Of a stretch of DNA of 64,000 nucleotides, positions 36,491 through 46,681 are shown in pieces. Within the stretch, counting starts at the first letter, position 1; each line of letters starts with the position of its first letter. The notes under the pieces are model-generated. The model had not been told where the DNA came from. It saw only the letters and a list, made by a program, of their open reading frames with translations, and did no database searches. Source of the DNA: Palsa-504 sp963800415 (lineage in GTDB: Bacteria; Actinomycetota; Actinomycetes; Streptosporangiales; Streptosporangiaceae); contig CAWDBS010000005.1 of the NCBI GenBank assembly GCA_963800415.1, positions 80,128 to 144,127 of the forward strand, read 5' to 3'. Position numbers and translations under genes: made by a program.

Positions 36491-37483
36491 ATGAGGGGTG
36501 ACGGGATGAGCGGGGCCGGAGCGGGACTGGTCGGCCTGGCTGAGATACGGGACGCGGCCCGCCGTCTCGAGGGGGTGGCGGTCCGCACGCCGCTGATCCC
36601 CGTGGCCAGGCTCGAGCCGCCGCTGCTGGTCAAGCCCGAGTCGCTGCAGCCCACCGGGTCGTTCAAGCTGCGCGGGGCGTACGCCGCCATCACGGCCAGC
36701 GAGCAGGCCGCCAGGCAGCGCGGAGTCGTCGCTCATTCCAGCGGGAACCACGGTCTCGCGGTGGCGTACGCCGCGGCCCTGCTCGGCGTGCGGGCGGTCG
36801 TGGTGGTCCCGCGGACGGCGCCGAAGGTCAAGACCGACGCGATCGAGTACTACGGCGCGGAACTGGTGCGGGTGGAGCCGACCCTGGCGGCGCGGGTGGC
36901 CGCCACCGGGGAACTCGTGGCCCGGCACGGGTACGTGCTGGTCCCGCCGTTCGACGACCCGGCGGTCATCGCCGGCCAGGGCACCGTCGGCCTGGAGATC
37001 GCGGCCGACTGCCCGCAGGTCGGCCTGGTCCTGGTGCCGGTCAGCGGCGGGGGCCTGATCTCGGGAATCGCGGCGGCCGTCCGGGCGTGCTGCCCGGGCG
37101 CGGCCGTGGTGGGCGTGGAACCCGAACTCGCCGCGGACGCGCGCGAGTCCTTGCGCCGCGGCGAGCGGGTCAGCTGGCCTCCGGCCGATGTCCAGCGCAC
37201 GGTCGCGGACGCGCTCCGGGTTGAGCAGGTCGGCGCGCTGCCGTTCGCGCACATCCGCGAGCTGGTGGCCGGCATCGTCACGGTGACCGAAGACGAGATG
37301 CTCGCCGCGGTCAGGCTGCTCGCGAACCAGGCCCGGCTGGTGGCGGAACCCGGCGGCGCGGCCGCGGTCGCGGCCTGGCTGTACCACCGGGACGAGCTGC
37401 CCGCAGTGACCACGCCGGTGGCGGTGCTGTCCGGCGGCAACATCGACCCGGCCCTGCTGGCGGCGACGCTCGCCGCGGACTGA
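36491..37483 (+). CDS. Threonine/serine dehydratase-like PLP enzyme
   Basis: Fold-type II PLP enzyme of the threonine dehydratase/serine racemase group, 330 residues. The PLP lysine lies in LQPTGSFKLRGAYAA, the serine/asparagine loop in SSGNHGLAVAYAA, and the phosphate-binding glycines in VPVSGGGLISGIAAA. There is no C-terminal regulatory ACT domain, so it is the short catabolic type. ATG 36491 is taken; ATG 36506, with AGGGG upstream, is also possible. The next gene follows after 16 bases. Confidence 0.9.
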   Translation: MRGDGMSGAGAGLVGLAEIRDAARRLEGVAVRTPLIPVARLEPPLLVKPESLQPTGSFKLRGAYAAITASEQAARQRGVVAHSSGNHGLAVAYAAALLGVRAVVVVPRTAPKVKTDAIEYYGAELVRVEPTLAARVAATGELVARHGYVLVPPFDDPAVIAGQGTVGLEIAADCPQVGLVLVPVSGGGLISGIAAAVRACCPGAAVVGVEPELAADARESLRRGERVSWPPADVQRTVADALRVEQVGALPFAHIRELVAGIVTVTEDEMLAAVRLLANQARLVAEPGGAAAVAAWLYHRDELPAVTTPVAVLSGGNIDPALLAATLAAD

Positions 37484-37499
37484 TTATGCTGGGACCGTC

Positions 37500-37763
37500 A
37501 TGCGTACCACCCTCGCCTACACCTCAGCCCGGATCATGCTGCTCGTCGTCTCAGCTATCGTGCTGTACCTGGCGGGCGCCCGCGGCCTGCTGCTGCTCGC
37601 GCTGGCCTTCGTGGTGAGCGGGATAGCCAGCTTCGTGCTGCTCTCCAGGCAGCGGGACATCATGTCGGGAGCGCTGCTGGCGCGGCTGAAGCACGGGCGC
37701 GTCCGGGCCGGGGGGTTCCGCGCCAGGCTCGAGGAAGGCGCCCGCGCAGAAGACGAGGACTGA
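37500..37763 (+). CDS. DUF4229 family membrane protein
   Basis: An 87-residue protein with two transmembrane helices (IMLLVVSAIVLYLAGARGLL and LLALAFVVSGIASFVLLS), then a short cytoplasmic tail rich in Arg and Glu. It matches the small DUF4229 proteins common in actinobacteria, whose function is unknown. It converges with the ATP sulfurylase/APS kinase gene, 17 bases apart. Confidence 0.85.
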   Translation: MRTTLAYTSARIMLLVVSAIVLYLAGARGLLLLALAFVVSGIASFVLLSRQRDIMSGALLARLKHGRVRAGGFRARLEEGARAEDED

Positions 37764-37780
37764 GGCCCCGGCGAATCCGG

Positions 37781-39481
37781 CTACAGCCGGCGGACGGCCG
37801 GGCCGAACGGGCCAAGCCGGAGCATCGACCCGGACGGCCTGGCGGTCGCGCCGCCGCCGGTTCCCGCTTCGGGGCTGGCCAGCCAGCCGCCCGTGATCAG
37901 CAGCTTCAGCACGGCGTCGACGGCCTGCTGGCGGGTCATCACCGAGGTGTCGAGCACCAGGTCGGCGTCCCGCGGCTCCTCGTAGGGATCGGACACGCCG
38001 GTGAAGCCGGTGATAAGCCCGGCGCGGGCCTTGGCGTACAGGCCCTTGCGGTCGCGTGCCGCGCACACGTCCACCGGAGTCGACACGTAGACGAGCAGGA
38101 AGTCGCCGACCTCGGTGACCATCTGGCGGGCGGCCGCGCGCGCCTCGGCGTACGGGGCGATCGGCGCGCAGATCGCGATGCCGCCGTGCCGGGCCACCTC
38201 GGCCGCCACGTAGCCGATGCGCGCGATGTTGAGGTCCCGGTCGGCGCGGGAGAAGGTCAGCCCGGCGGACAGCAGGTGCCGGACGTGGTCGCCGTCGAGC
38301 AGCGAGACGGTCCGGTCGCCCCGTTCGGTCAGCGCCTCGGCCAGCCCGCGGGCGATGGTGGACTTGCCGGACCCGGACAAGCCGGTAAAGAAGATCGCCA
38401 GCCCGCGCTCGGCCCGCGGCGGGCGGGCCCGGCGCAGCTCACGGGCCACGCTCGGCGGAGCGAACCAGGCGGGCACCTCGGCGCCGGAATCGAGCAGCGC
38501 GCCGAGCTCGGAGGCGGTCAGCTCGCCCTGCTCGGCTCCCGGCTCGATCAGCGCGAGCGGGCGCCACACCTCCGAGCGCGGGTCGTACGCCCACTCACCC
38601 GCGCTGATGACCGGGATCGGCACGCCGGGCAGCGCCAGCGTGCCGTTTCTCGTACCGGCCGGCCAGCCCGTCATGTCGGATGAGTCGGACAGCAGGTGGG
38701 TGGCGCCGTAGGCCGCGGCGACGATTCCCTGGGCGCGCAGGTCCGCGGCATCCGGGCCCCGGTCGCCGTTACGCGGCGCGAGCGGCACGGGGACCACGAG
38801 CGTGCCGGCCGGAAGATGCTGCCTGGCCGCCAGGACCGCGCGGACCAGCGCCTCCGGCCGGGTCACGATCTCGGCTGGCCCGCTGACCAGGGGCAGCACC
38901 AGCAGGCGGGCGTTCAGCTGGCCCGCGTAGTGGCGCAGCTGGCCGATGTGCCGTTGGTTGAGGGGGCGCCGGGTCGCGTAGCCGAGCACTCGGGGCGACC
39001 CGTCGCCGCCGGCCAGTTCGGCGCGCACATCCTCCGGGCGCCGGCGCAGCTGACGGAACGGCCCGTGCTCGGGCTCGCGCAGCGCCGTGACCGGCCCGGC
39101 CAGCCGGACCAGGTCGGCCCCCGGCGCGGTAAGGCGTTCGGTGATCGAGAGCACGGCCAGCGGCGAGCCCTCCGGGTCCTGCAGGACCAGGCGGTCGGCG
39201 TCGGCGGGCACCGCGCCGGCGGGCACGTCCAGGATCACCGGCACCGGCCAGGGCGTGCCGTCGGCCAGCGTGCCGTGCTCGGTCACCGCGGCCGCGTCGG
39301 CCGCGTCCATGAAGCCGCGCAGCGGCGCGAACGCCCCCGACGTGAGCAGCTCGAGGTCGCCCAGCTGGGCCTCGCCAAGCGTGCAGGCCGGCCAGTCAGG
39401 TAGCTCCGCGGGCAGGGCCGGCGGTGATGGTGCAGTCAGCTGGGCCTCCGAAGCTGGGCCTCCGAACGTGACTCCTGACAC
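37781..39481 (-). CDS. ATP-sulfurylase-like / adenylylsulfate kinase fusion (CysC-type)
   Basis: A 566-residue fusion. Residues 1-355 look like a Sat-type ATP sulfurylase (PUA-like domain, then catalytic fold). The C-terminal APS kinase is complete: P-loop GLSGSGKS (367-374), DGDHVRHLLSAGLTFSRADR, a CAPIAPYAEARAAAR loop and KGLYAKARAGLITGFTGVSDPYE. In the N-terminal half the usual HxxH nucleotide motif (T-R-N-P-x-H-x-x-H) is replaced by ATRRPLNQRH, so sulfurylase activity is doubtful, whereas phosphorylation of APS to PAPS is well supported. The upstream gap to mfd contains a 12-bp palindrome. Confidence 0.88.
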   Translation of the reverse strand: MSGVTFGGPASEAQLTAPSPPALPAELPDWPACTLGEAQLGDLELLTSGAFAPLRGFMDAADAAAVTEHGTLADGTPWPVPVILDVPAGAVPADADRLVLQDPEGSPLAVLSITERLTAPGADLVRLAGPVTALREPEHGPFRQLRRRPEDVRAELAGGDGSPRVLGYATRRPLNQRHIGQLRHYAGQLNARLLVLPLVSGPAEIVTRPEALVRAVLAARQHLPAGTLVVPVPLAPRNGDRGPDAADLRAQGIVAAAYGATHLLSDSSDMTGWPAGTRNGTLALPGVPIPVISAGEWAYDPRSEVWRPLALIEPGAEQGELTASELGALLDSGAEVPAWFAPPSVARELRRARPPRAERGLAIFFTGLSGSGKSTIARGLAEALTERGDRTVSLLDGDHVRHLLSAGLTFSRADRDLNIARIGYVAAEVARHGGIAICAPIAPYAEARAAARQMVTEVGDFLLVYVSTPVDVCAARDRKGLYAKARAGLITGFTGVSDPYEEPRDADLVLDTSVMTRQQAVDAVLKLLITGGWLASPEAGTGGGATARPSGSMLRLGPFGPAVRRL

Positions 39482-39502
39482 GGTATGGCGCAGGTCCAGG
39501 TC

Positions 39503-39514
39503 ATCGTTAACGAT
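39503..39514. promoter_or_regulatory. Perfect 12-bp palindrome upstream of the Sat/CysC gene
   Basis: ATCGTTAACGAT is perfectly self-complementary and lies 22 bases upstream of the minus-strand start at 39,481, in a 360-base gap between divergent genes. It could be an operator for either gene. No family assignment is possible. The rest of the gap (39,515-39,843) holds no visible gene. Confidence 0.4.
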
Positions 39515-39843
39515 ACGGAACTGTCGTCGTGTCCGGAGCGGGAAGGCCGAGATGTCCTCGGCAGGACGTCACGCTACTCGCGACGCGTTCCCGTGCCCGC
39601 CCCAGGTCATCGGCGGCCAAGCGCGCGGCGCGGGCCAGGGGAGCAACGTGCGGGTGCATGGGAACGCGTAAACTGAGAGGGTTCCGAAAATAGCTGGGTC
39701 GGCCTGGGCCCGGCCGATTCGTGCTGCCCGGACCAGGCCCGTAACCCTGCGGACCTCTCGGGAATGGTCCCGCCCGAGGTGACGGTCCTGTCCGAGGTAG
39801 AGGGCGGCCAGGACAAGGGACGAACAGCGATCACAAGGACATC

Positions 39844-42800
39844 ATGAGCCTCGCAGGACTGCTCACCATTCTCGACGACGACCCGCAACTGCGGGGCGTG
39901 ATCTCGCGCGCGGAAACCGGCCCGCTCGGCCGGCGACCGACCCGGCCGAGCACCGACCTGGTCGCGCCGCCGGCGCTGCGGCCGGTGCTGGCGGCCGCGC
40001 TGGCCCGCGGCGCCCAGCCGGGCGCTCCCGGGCGTGCCCAGCCGGGCGCTCCCGGGTTCGTGCTCGCGGTCACGGCCACGGCCCGGGAGGCCGAGGACCT
40101 GGCGGCCGGGCTCGGCTCGTTCCTCCCGCCGGACAGCGTGGCGTGCTTCCCCGGCTGGGAGACCCTGCCGCACGAGCGGCTGTCGCCGCGCCTGGACACG
40201 GTAGGGCAGCGGATCGCCGTGCTGCGGCGGCTGGCCCACCCGGCGCCCCCCGGCGAGCCGAACGGGCCGCTGGCCGTCGTGGTCGACGCCGGTCCGGAGC
40301 CTGCTGCAGCCGATCGTGGCCGGGCTCGGCGACCTCGAGCCGGTCACGCTGCGGGCCGGCCAGGCGTGCGAGCTCGACGACCTGCTCGTCCGGCTGGTCG
40401 AGATCGGCTACTCGCGGGTCGACATGGTCGGGAGCCGCGGTGAGATCGCCGTGCGCGGCGGCATCGTCGACGTGTTCCCGCCCACCGAGGAGCACCCGCT
40501 GCGGATCGAGTTCTTCGGCGACACGATCGAGGAGATCCGCTACTTCAAGGTCGCCGACCAGCGCAGCATCGGCCCGGCCGAGCGCGGTCTGTGGGCGCCG
40601 CCGTGCCGCGAGCTGCTGCTCACCCCGGCGGTCCGGGAGCGGGCCAAGGTACTCGCCGACACCCATCCGGCCCTGGCCGACATCCTCGGCAAGCTGGCCG
40701 AGGGCATCGCCGTCGAGGGCATGGAGGCGTTCGCGCCGGTGCTGGCGGACCGGATGGAACTGCTCCTGGACTACGTCCCGGCCGGCGGCATCGTGCTCGC
40801 CTGCGACCCGGAGCGGGTCCGCGCCCGCGCGGAGGAACTGGTCCGCACGAGCCAGGAGTTCCTCGAGGCGTCCTGGGTCAACGCGGCCATGAGCGGGACG
40901 GGCGAGGCGCCGGTCGATCTCGGGCCCGCGGCCTTCCAGCCGATCGCGCGGATCCGCGCCGCGGCGGCCGCGCTCGGCCTGCCGTGGTGGACGATCGCGC
41001 CGTTCGGCGTCACCGACGCGCGAGACGAGCCGGGCTGCCCGGCGCCAGCCCAGGCAGGCAGCCAGACGAGCCGGGAAACCGGGTCCCGTTCGGGATCAAT
41101 GCCTCGCCCGCACCGTCCTACCGCGGCGATACCACCCGCATGGTCACCGACGTGCGCGGCTGGCTCGCGGAGGGCTGGCGGGTCGTGCTGGTCACCGAGG
41201 GCCACGGCCCGGCCCAGCGGCTGGCCGAGATGCTCCGCGGCGAGGGGATCGGCGCCCGCCTGCAGGACCTCGACGATCCGCCCGAGCCCGGCGTCCCCTA
41301 CGTGACGACGGCGCGGATCCAGAACGGCTTCGTCTGGCCGGCCGCGAAGCTGGCCCTGCTCACCGAGAGCGACCTGGCCGGGCACCCGGCCGGGCTGCCG
41401 ACGACCAGGGACATGCGGCGGATGCCGAGCAGGCGGCGCGGCGGCGTCGACCCGCTGCAGCTCAAGCCGGGCGACTACGTGGTGCACGAGCAGCACGGCG
41501 TCGGCCGGTACATGGAGATGACCTCGCGGACCGCGGCCGGCGCCACCCGGGAGTACCTGGTGATCGAGTACGCGCCGGGCCGGCGGGGCCAGCCGCCGGA
41601 CCGGCTGTACGTGCCGACCGACCAGCTGGACGAGGTGACCAGGTACTCCGGCGGCGAGGCGCCGACCCTGCACCGCCTCGGCGGGGCGGACTGGGCCAAG
41701 GCCAAGGGCCGGGCGCGCAAGGCCGTCCGGCAGATCGCGTCCGAGCTGATCCGGCTGTACTCGGCCCGGATGGCCTCGCCCGGGTTCGCCTTCGGCCCGG
41801 ACACGCCCTGGCAGCGCGAGCTCGAGGACGCCTTCCCCTACGTGGAGACCCCCGACCAGCTCGGCGCCATCAACGAGGTCAAGCGCGACATGGAACGGCC
41901 GGTGCCGATGGACCGGCTGATCTGCGGTGACGTCGGCTACGGCAAGACCGAGATCGCGGTCCGCGCCGCGTTCAAGGCGGTGCAGGACGGCAAGCAGGTC
42001 GCGGTGCTCGTGCCGACCACGCTGCTGGTCCAGCAGCACTTCTCGACGTTCTCCGAGCGCTACGCCCCGTTCCCGGTGACGGTGCGGCCGCTGTCCCGCT
42101 TCCAGGGCAGCGCGGAGACGGCCGAGACCCTGCGCGGGCTCGCCGACGGCACGGTGGACGTGGTCATCGGCACGCACAAGCTGCTCTCCCCGGAGACCAG
42201 GTTCGCCCGGCTCGGCCTGGTGATCATCGACGAGGAACAGCGGTTCGGCGTCGAGCACAAGGAATACCTCAAGCGGCTGCGCACCGAAGTGGACGTGCTC
42301 GGCATGTCCGCCACGCCCATCCCGCGGACGCTGGAGATGGGGGTGGCCGGGATCAGGGAGATGTCCACCATCCTGACCCCGCCCGAGGAACGGCACCCGG
42401 TGCTCACGTTCGTCGGCGGCTACGACGCCAGGCAGGTCGCCGCGGCCATCCGGCGCGAACTGCTGCGGGACGGCCAGGTCTTCTTCGTGCACAACCGGGT
42501 CAGCTCGATCCGCAAGGTCGCGGCCCAGCTCGCCGAGCTCGTGCCGGAGGCCCGGATCGCCGTGGCGCACGGGCAGATGAACGAGCACGAGCTGGAAAAG
42601 ATCATGGTCGACTTCTGGGAGCGGAACTACGACGTCCTGGTCGCGACCACCATCGTGGAATCCGGCCTGGACATCCCGAACGCCAACACCCTCATCATCG
42701 ACCGGGCCGACATGTACGGGCTGTCCCAGCTGCACCAGCTGCGCGGCCGGGTGGGCCGCGGCAGCGAGCGCGCCTACGCGTACTTCCTCTACCCGCCCGA

Positions 42801-43521
42801 GCGCGCGCTGACCGAGACGGCGCACGAGCGGCTGGCCACCGTGGCCCAGCACACCGAGGTGGGCGCGGGCATGTACGTCGCCATGAAGGACCTGGAGATC
42901 CGCGGCGCCGGGAACCTGCTGGGCGGCGAGCAGTCCGGGCACATCGCCGGGGTCGGGTTCGACCTGTACGTGCGGATGATCGGCGAGGCGGTCAGCGAGC
43001 TGAAGGGCGACGGCCCGGCGGAGAAGCCCGAGGTCCGGGTGGAGCTGCCGGTCAACGCGCACATCCCGCACGACTACGTGCCCGGCGAGCGGCTCCGGCT
43101 GGAGGCGTACACGCGGATCGCCGCCATCGACTCCGAAGCGGACGTCACCGCCATCCGCGAGGAGCTGACCGACCGGTACGGCGAGCCGCCCGAGCCGGTG
43201 CTCAACCTGCTCGAGGTGGCGCGGCTGCGCACCGCGGCCCGGCGGGCCGGGCTCACCGACATCACCGCGGCGGGCAGCCACATCAGGTTCGCGCCGGTCG
43301 AGCTGCCCGACTCGCGGCAGGTCAGGGTGCAGCGCCTGTACCCGAAGACAGTGCTCAAGCCGGCGGTGCGTACGATGCTCGTACCAGTGCCGAAGACTGC
43401 CGCCATCGGCGGGCAGCCGTTGCGGGATACTGAACTGCTGGCCTGGTGCGGCGAAGTCATCCGGTCGGTACTCGCTGACCTGCCGTGCGAGTTATGGCGC
43501 AACGTGAGAAGGGACATTCCG
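39844..43521 (+). CDS. mfd: Transcription-repair coupling factor Mfd (frameshifted)
   Basis: Large ATPase that removes stalled RNA polymerase and recruits UvrA to lesions. The N-terminal UvrB-like part is in one frame (to about 40,290), the next in a second frame (VRSLLQPIVAGLGDLEPVTL onward) and, after a 41-nt insertion at 41,035-41,075, the rest in a third. The RNA polymerase interaction domain (LKPGDYVVHEQHGVGRYM) and helicase motifs (RLICGDVGYGKTEIAVRA, VIIDEEQRFGVEHKEYL, SATPIPRTL, LDIPNANTLIIDRADMYGLSQLHQLRGRVGR) are intact. No stop separates it from the next gene in this frame, so a further indel near 43,490 is likely. Confidence 0.92.
40012..40056 (+). repeat. In-frame 24-bp duplication in mfd
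   Basis: A 21-base sequence starting GCCCAGCCGGGCGCTCCCGG occurs at 40012-40032 and 40036-40056 (period 24), encoding QPGAPGR then QPGAPGF. It keeps the frame and lies in the variable N-terminal part of Mfd. Confidence 0.9.
41023..41075 (+). repeat. 41-nt frame-breaking insertion with a 12-bp direct repeat in mfd
   Basis: AGACGAGCCGGG occurs at 41023-41034 and again at 41064-41075. Removing the 41 bases between the repeat ends (41035-41075) joins TDARDEPG to NRVPFGINASPAPSYRGD in one frame, restoring Mfd. The inserted piece can fold as a hairpin (GGCTGCC 41033-41039 with GGCAGCC 41057-41063). Confidence 0.8.
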
Positions 43522-44210
43522 GTGCTTCGGAGACTTATCAAGGTGTCCGCCGTCGCCCTGGGCGCCGGTCTCGTGGTGACCGGGTGCAGTCCGGTCAAGA
43601 TGGGCTCCGCGGCGATCGTCGGCAGACCAGCGGATCACGATCGCGACCCTCGCCACCGAGGTCACCAACCTCAGCCAGGCCGCCAAGCTGTACCCGGGCA
43701 CCGTGCAGCTGAGTCCGGAGCAGGAGACGCAGCAGACGCTCACCTGGCTGGTCCGGTTCCAGATCAACGAGGAGCTCGCCCGCCAGGCCGGCATCACGGT
43801 CACCCCCGCCCAGGCGCAGAAGGCGCTGGCGGAGATCTACGCGGCGGCCAAGGCCAACGCGCAGGCCCAGGGGATATCGAACGTCACCCTCGACCTCATC
43901 CTGGTCGCCAACGGGATCCCGCCGAACCTGGCCGCCGAGGTCGGCCGGTACCAGGCCATCGACGACCAGTTCATCCTGCAGGCCAACGGCGGCCAGCTGC
44001 CCACCAGCACGTCGGCGCAGACGGCCACCACGGCCAAGCTCCAGCAGGCGCAGGTGCGTGGCGGCCAAGACCCTGAACATCCAGGTCAACCCGCAGTTCG
44101 GCCAGCTGAACTACACCCAGTTCCAGGTCGTCTCCGCGCCCAACCCGGTGGCGGCGCCCCCGGGTCCGGTGAAGGCGACGCCGACGTCCGGGCTGACGCC
44201 GGCTTGCTGA
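43522..44210 (+). CDS. SurA N-terminal-like lipoprotein (two frameshifts)
   Basis: Secreted chaperone-like lipoprotein. The start is GTG 43522 with GAGAAGG upstream; the signal peptide ends with a lipobox (GLVVTGC). The reading frame changes near 43,622 (an extra A in GGCAGACC), continuing DQRITIATLATEVTNL and the helical region typical of SurA N-terminal domains (QQTLTWLVRFQINEELARQ), then changes again near 44,055 (an extra G) to end NPVAAPPGPVKATPTSGLTPAC at 44,210. No parvulin domain follows. It is in the usual actinobacterial position between mfd and mazG. Confidence 0.85.
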
Positions 44211-45240
44211 CCGTCCTGGTGACCAGCCCGCGGGTGGCGCCCGGGCTGCTCAGCTGGCCGGCCTGGCAGGCCCTGCGGTCCGCCTCCGCCGTGCTCGCCC
44301 CGGCCGGTCATCCGCAGCTGCCCGCCCTGGACGAGGCGGGGATCGCCTACCGCGTGCCGGAGCGCCGGGGCTCTGCTGGCCCCGCGGCCGAGCCGCTCAC
44401 CGCGGACGGAGTCGTGGTGTGGCTGCCCGAGCCGGGCGCCGACCCGCCGGTCCCGCCGGGCGCCCAGGTCCTGCACGGCTCGGCTGACCTGCCGGGCGCG
44501 CACCTGATCGACCTGGTCGCGACCATGGACCGGCTGCGGGTGGAATGCCCCTGGGACGCCCGGCAGACCCACCAGTCGCTGGCCCCGCACCTGCTGGAGG
44601 AGCCCTACGAGGCGCTCGAGGCGCTCGAGTCCGGCGATGAGCAGGCCTTCTGCGAGGAACTCGGCGACGTGCTGCTGCAGGTGGTGTTCCACGCGCGCGT
44701 CGCGGCCGAGCGGGACGACGGCACGTCGTTCACGATCGACGACGTCGCCGACGGGATCGTGGCCAAGCTGGTGCGGCGGCATCCGCACGTGTTCGCGGAC
44801 GTGACGGTCTCCGGCGCCGAGGAGGTCAAGCGCAACTGGGACGAGATCAAGAAGGCAGAGAAGGAAGAGAAGAGGACGGGCCGAACGATCCGGGGTGCCG
44901 GCCGCCCGCGGCCGTTCCGTCCGCGCTTGACGGCGTGCCGTTCGGGCAGCCTGCCCTGGCGCTGGCCGCGCAGCTGCAGCGCCGGGCGGCGCGGGCCGGG
45001 GTGCCCGACGAGCTGGCGCGCCTGGCGGCGATGCTGAGCCGGCCGCCGGACGTCCGGCGAGGACATCGGTCGCTGAGCTGTTCCGCCTGGTCGCGAAGGC
45101 CCGCGAGGCGGGCCGCGATCCCGAGATGGAGCTGCGCGCCGCCGCGCGCCGCTCGTGAGGTGGGCCGCGACCCTGAGATGGAGCTGCGCGCCGCCGCGCG
45201 TCGTTACCGCGATCTCGTACGCGCCTGGGAGCGTTCGTAG
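44204..45240 (+). CDS. mazG: Nucleoside triphosphate pyrophosphohydrolase MazG (C-terminus disrupted)
   Basis: House-cleaning hydrolase that removes abnormal NTPs. After an actinobacterial N-terminal domain, the MazG core is clear: LRVECPWDARQTHQSLAPHLLEEPYE, then FCEELGDVLLQVVFHARVA with metal-binding glutamates and VVRRHPHVF-like LVRRHPHVFADV. Near 44,890 the frame shifts (SALDGVPFGQPALALAAQLQ in another frame), and a 52-nt tandem duplication at 45,105-45,208 breaks the tail again. The catalytic core is intact. Start TTG 44204 overlaps the SurA-like stop; GTG 44219 is an alternative. Confidence 0.88.
45105..45208 (+). repeat. 52-bp tandem duplication in the mazG tail
   Basis: Two 52-base copies (45105-45156, 45157-45208) encode GRDPEMELRAAARR twice, with only a few, mostly synonymous differences (for example GGCGGGC versus GGTGGGC). 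Because 52 is not a multiple of three, the first copy runs into a stop (TCGTGA) and the second restores the normal ending. The divergence between the copies argues against a plain assembly duplication. Confidence 0.85.
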
Positions 45241-45390
45241 CATTCCGGATCCAACCGAAAATAAAGCCTAATCTGGGCGCGCGGCAGCGGACCCTGGCCA
45301 TCGGGAGCCGGTCAGGGCCTGCGAGGGGCGATATGGGTCAGGCGGCCTGGGTGCCATCCGCTTTGGAAACAACATAAAGGTTGTCTTGGC

Positions 45391-46329
45391 CTAATTGTTC
45401 GGGTTCGTATCGCAGGTGAGCTCCACGTCATCGACGTCGTAGGAGCCGCCGGTGCCGAGGTTCTGACCAATGACATTCAGGTCGAGCGAACCACCTCCGG
45501 GCTTAACGATGTAATCGGCGCTGTAGAAGTTCCACATGCCGTTGTTGCCCGCGGGCCAGGACGCGCTAGTGATGGTCTGAGCGTCACTGGTGTTGTAGCC
45601 CAGCAGAGTGCCGGTACTCGAGTACTGCCGGATGCGGTCCTTAAGCTTTGCGCCGACAACGGACGAGCGCGCGGCTACCCACAGCTGACATTCCAGGCCC
45701 GAGGAGGGCATTGCAGCCAGCATCGTAGACGGGACCGTGTTCGGGCTGTCGTTGAAGTTGGCTTCTGAGTATCCCGGCTGCTGAGTAACACGGGCGACAT
45801 AGGAGCCCCAGCCAGTGTCGTTGTTCGGATCGCCGACGCTGGGCGAGGCTTGCGAGACGCTTCCGCCGGCCTTCCCGTTCCAGCCGTTCGTGTTGGTCTC
45901 GAACGACGGATTGCGAACGAGGTTACGCGTGCCTACGAGCTCGCGCGACATCGTGCCGACGCCGTTGGCGTTGACGGCCGCCACCGTGAAGTAGTAAAAG
46001 GTCTGCGAAGCCGTCACCGTGGGGTCGGCCCAGACGTCAGTCGACGCGCTGACCGTCGCCACCGGCGTGGTGCCTTCCCCGCCCATCCTGGAACTGGCGT
46101 AGATGTTGTAGCCCGTGATCGGGCTGCCGCCATCACTCGTGGGGGTGCCCCATTGGACCGACACGTAATTCAGATCTGCGACCACGCCCGTACCTGTCGC
46201 GGTAGGTACAGATGGAGTGCTGCTCGCGAGAGCTGAAGGGGCTACCGCAGCTGACATGATTCCAGCAGTAAGTGACAAGCCTGCACTCGCAGCCAGGATT
46301 TGCCAACGGTGGTGATGATGTCCGAACAA
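45391..46329 (-). CDS. Secreted fibronectin type III protein
   Basis: A secreted protein of about 312 residues. The start is TTG 46329, with AAAGGGG just upstream; the longer in-frame extension runs through the tRNA and is false. A signal peptide (ILAASAGLSLTAGIMSAAVA, cut near SALAS) precedes a fibronectin type III domain (VPTATGTGVVADLNYVSVQW, ITGYNIYASS, TFYYFTVAAVNANG). The remainder (LVRNPSFETNTNGWNG onward) looks like a carbohydrate-binding-type beta-sandwich. Its AT-richer codon use differs from the core genes to the left, so it probably belongs to the accessory region. Confidence 0.75.
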   Translation of the reverse strand: MFGHHHHRWQILAASAGLSLTAGIMSAAVAPSALASSTPSVPTATGTGVVADLNYVSVQWGTPTSDGGSPITGYNIYASSRMGGEGTTPVATVSASTDVWADPTVTASQTFYYFTVAAVNANGVGTMSRELVGTRNLVRNPSFETNTNGWNGKAGGSVSQASPSVGDPNNDTGWGSYVARVTQQPGYSEANFNDSPNTVPSTMLAAMPSSGLECQLWVAARSSVVGAKLKDRIRQYSSTGTLLGYNTSDAQTITSASWPAGNNGMWNFYSADYIVKPGGGSLDLNVIGQNLGTGGSYDVDDVELTCDTNPNN

Positions 46330-46413
46330 TGCTGTCCCCTTTCTTTGGGACTCGTGCAGCCATCCCAGATGGCGCTTCGCGCATGAAGAGCTTACGTCTT
46401 TACTTTGCCTTGG

Positions 46414-46485
<72 letters not shown>

Positions 46486-46681
46486 GCATGTGCTTACGCG
46501 AACCAAGATATTACGATAGAAATTAATAGCGCTGCGGTGAGAATCTGGGTCAACTCTGCTGCTCCTCCGGCGTCATACACATGCTCCTGATCTTGTTGAG
46601 CACGACGCCAGGATGGGTAGCACAACAAAGGAGTATGCCACGACGAGGCCGATACCTCCGGCTTGTGCAGACAGAAGGTGC

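Noticed and set aside
40771..43281. 836-residue minus-strand frame opposite mfd
   Set aside because: Antisense shadow of the strongly conserved Mfd helicase.
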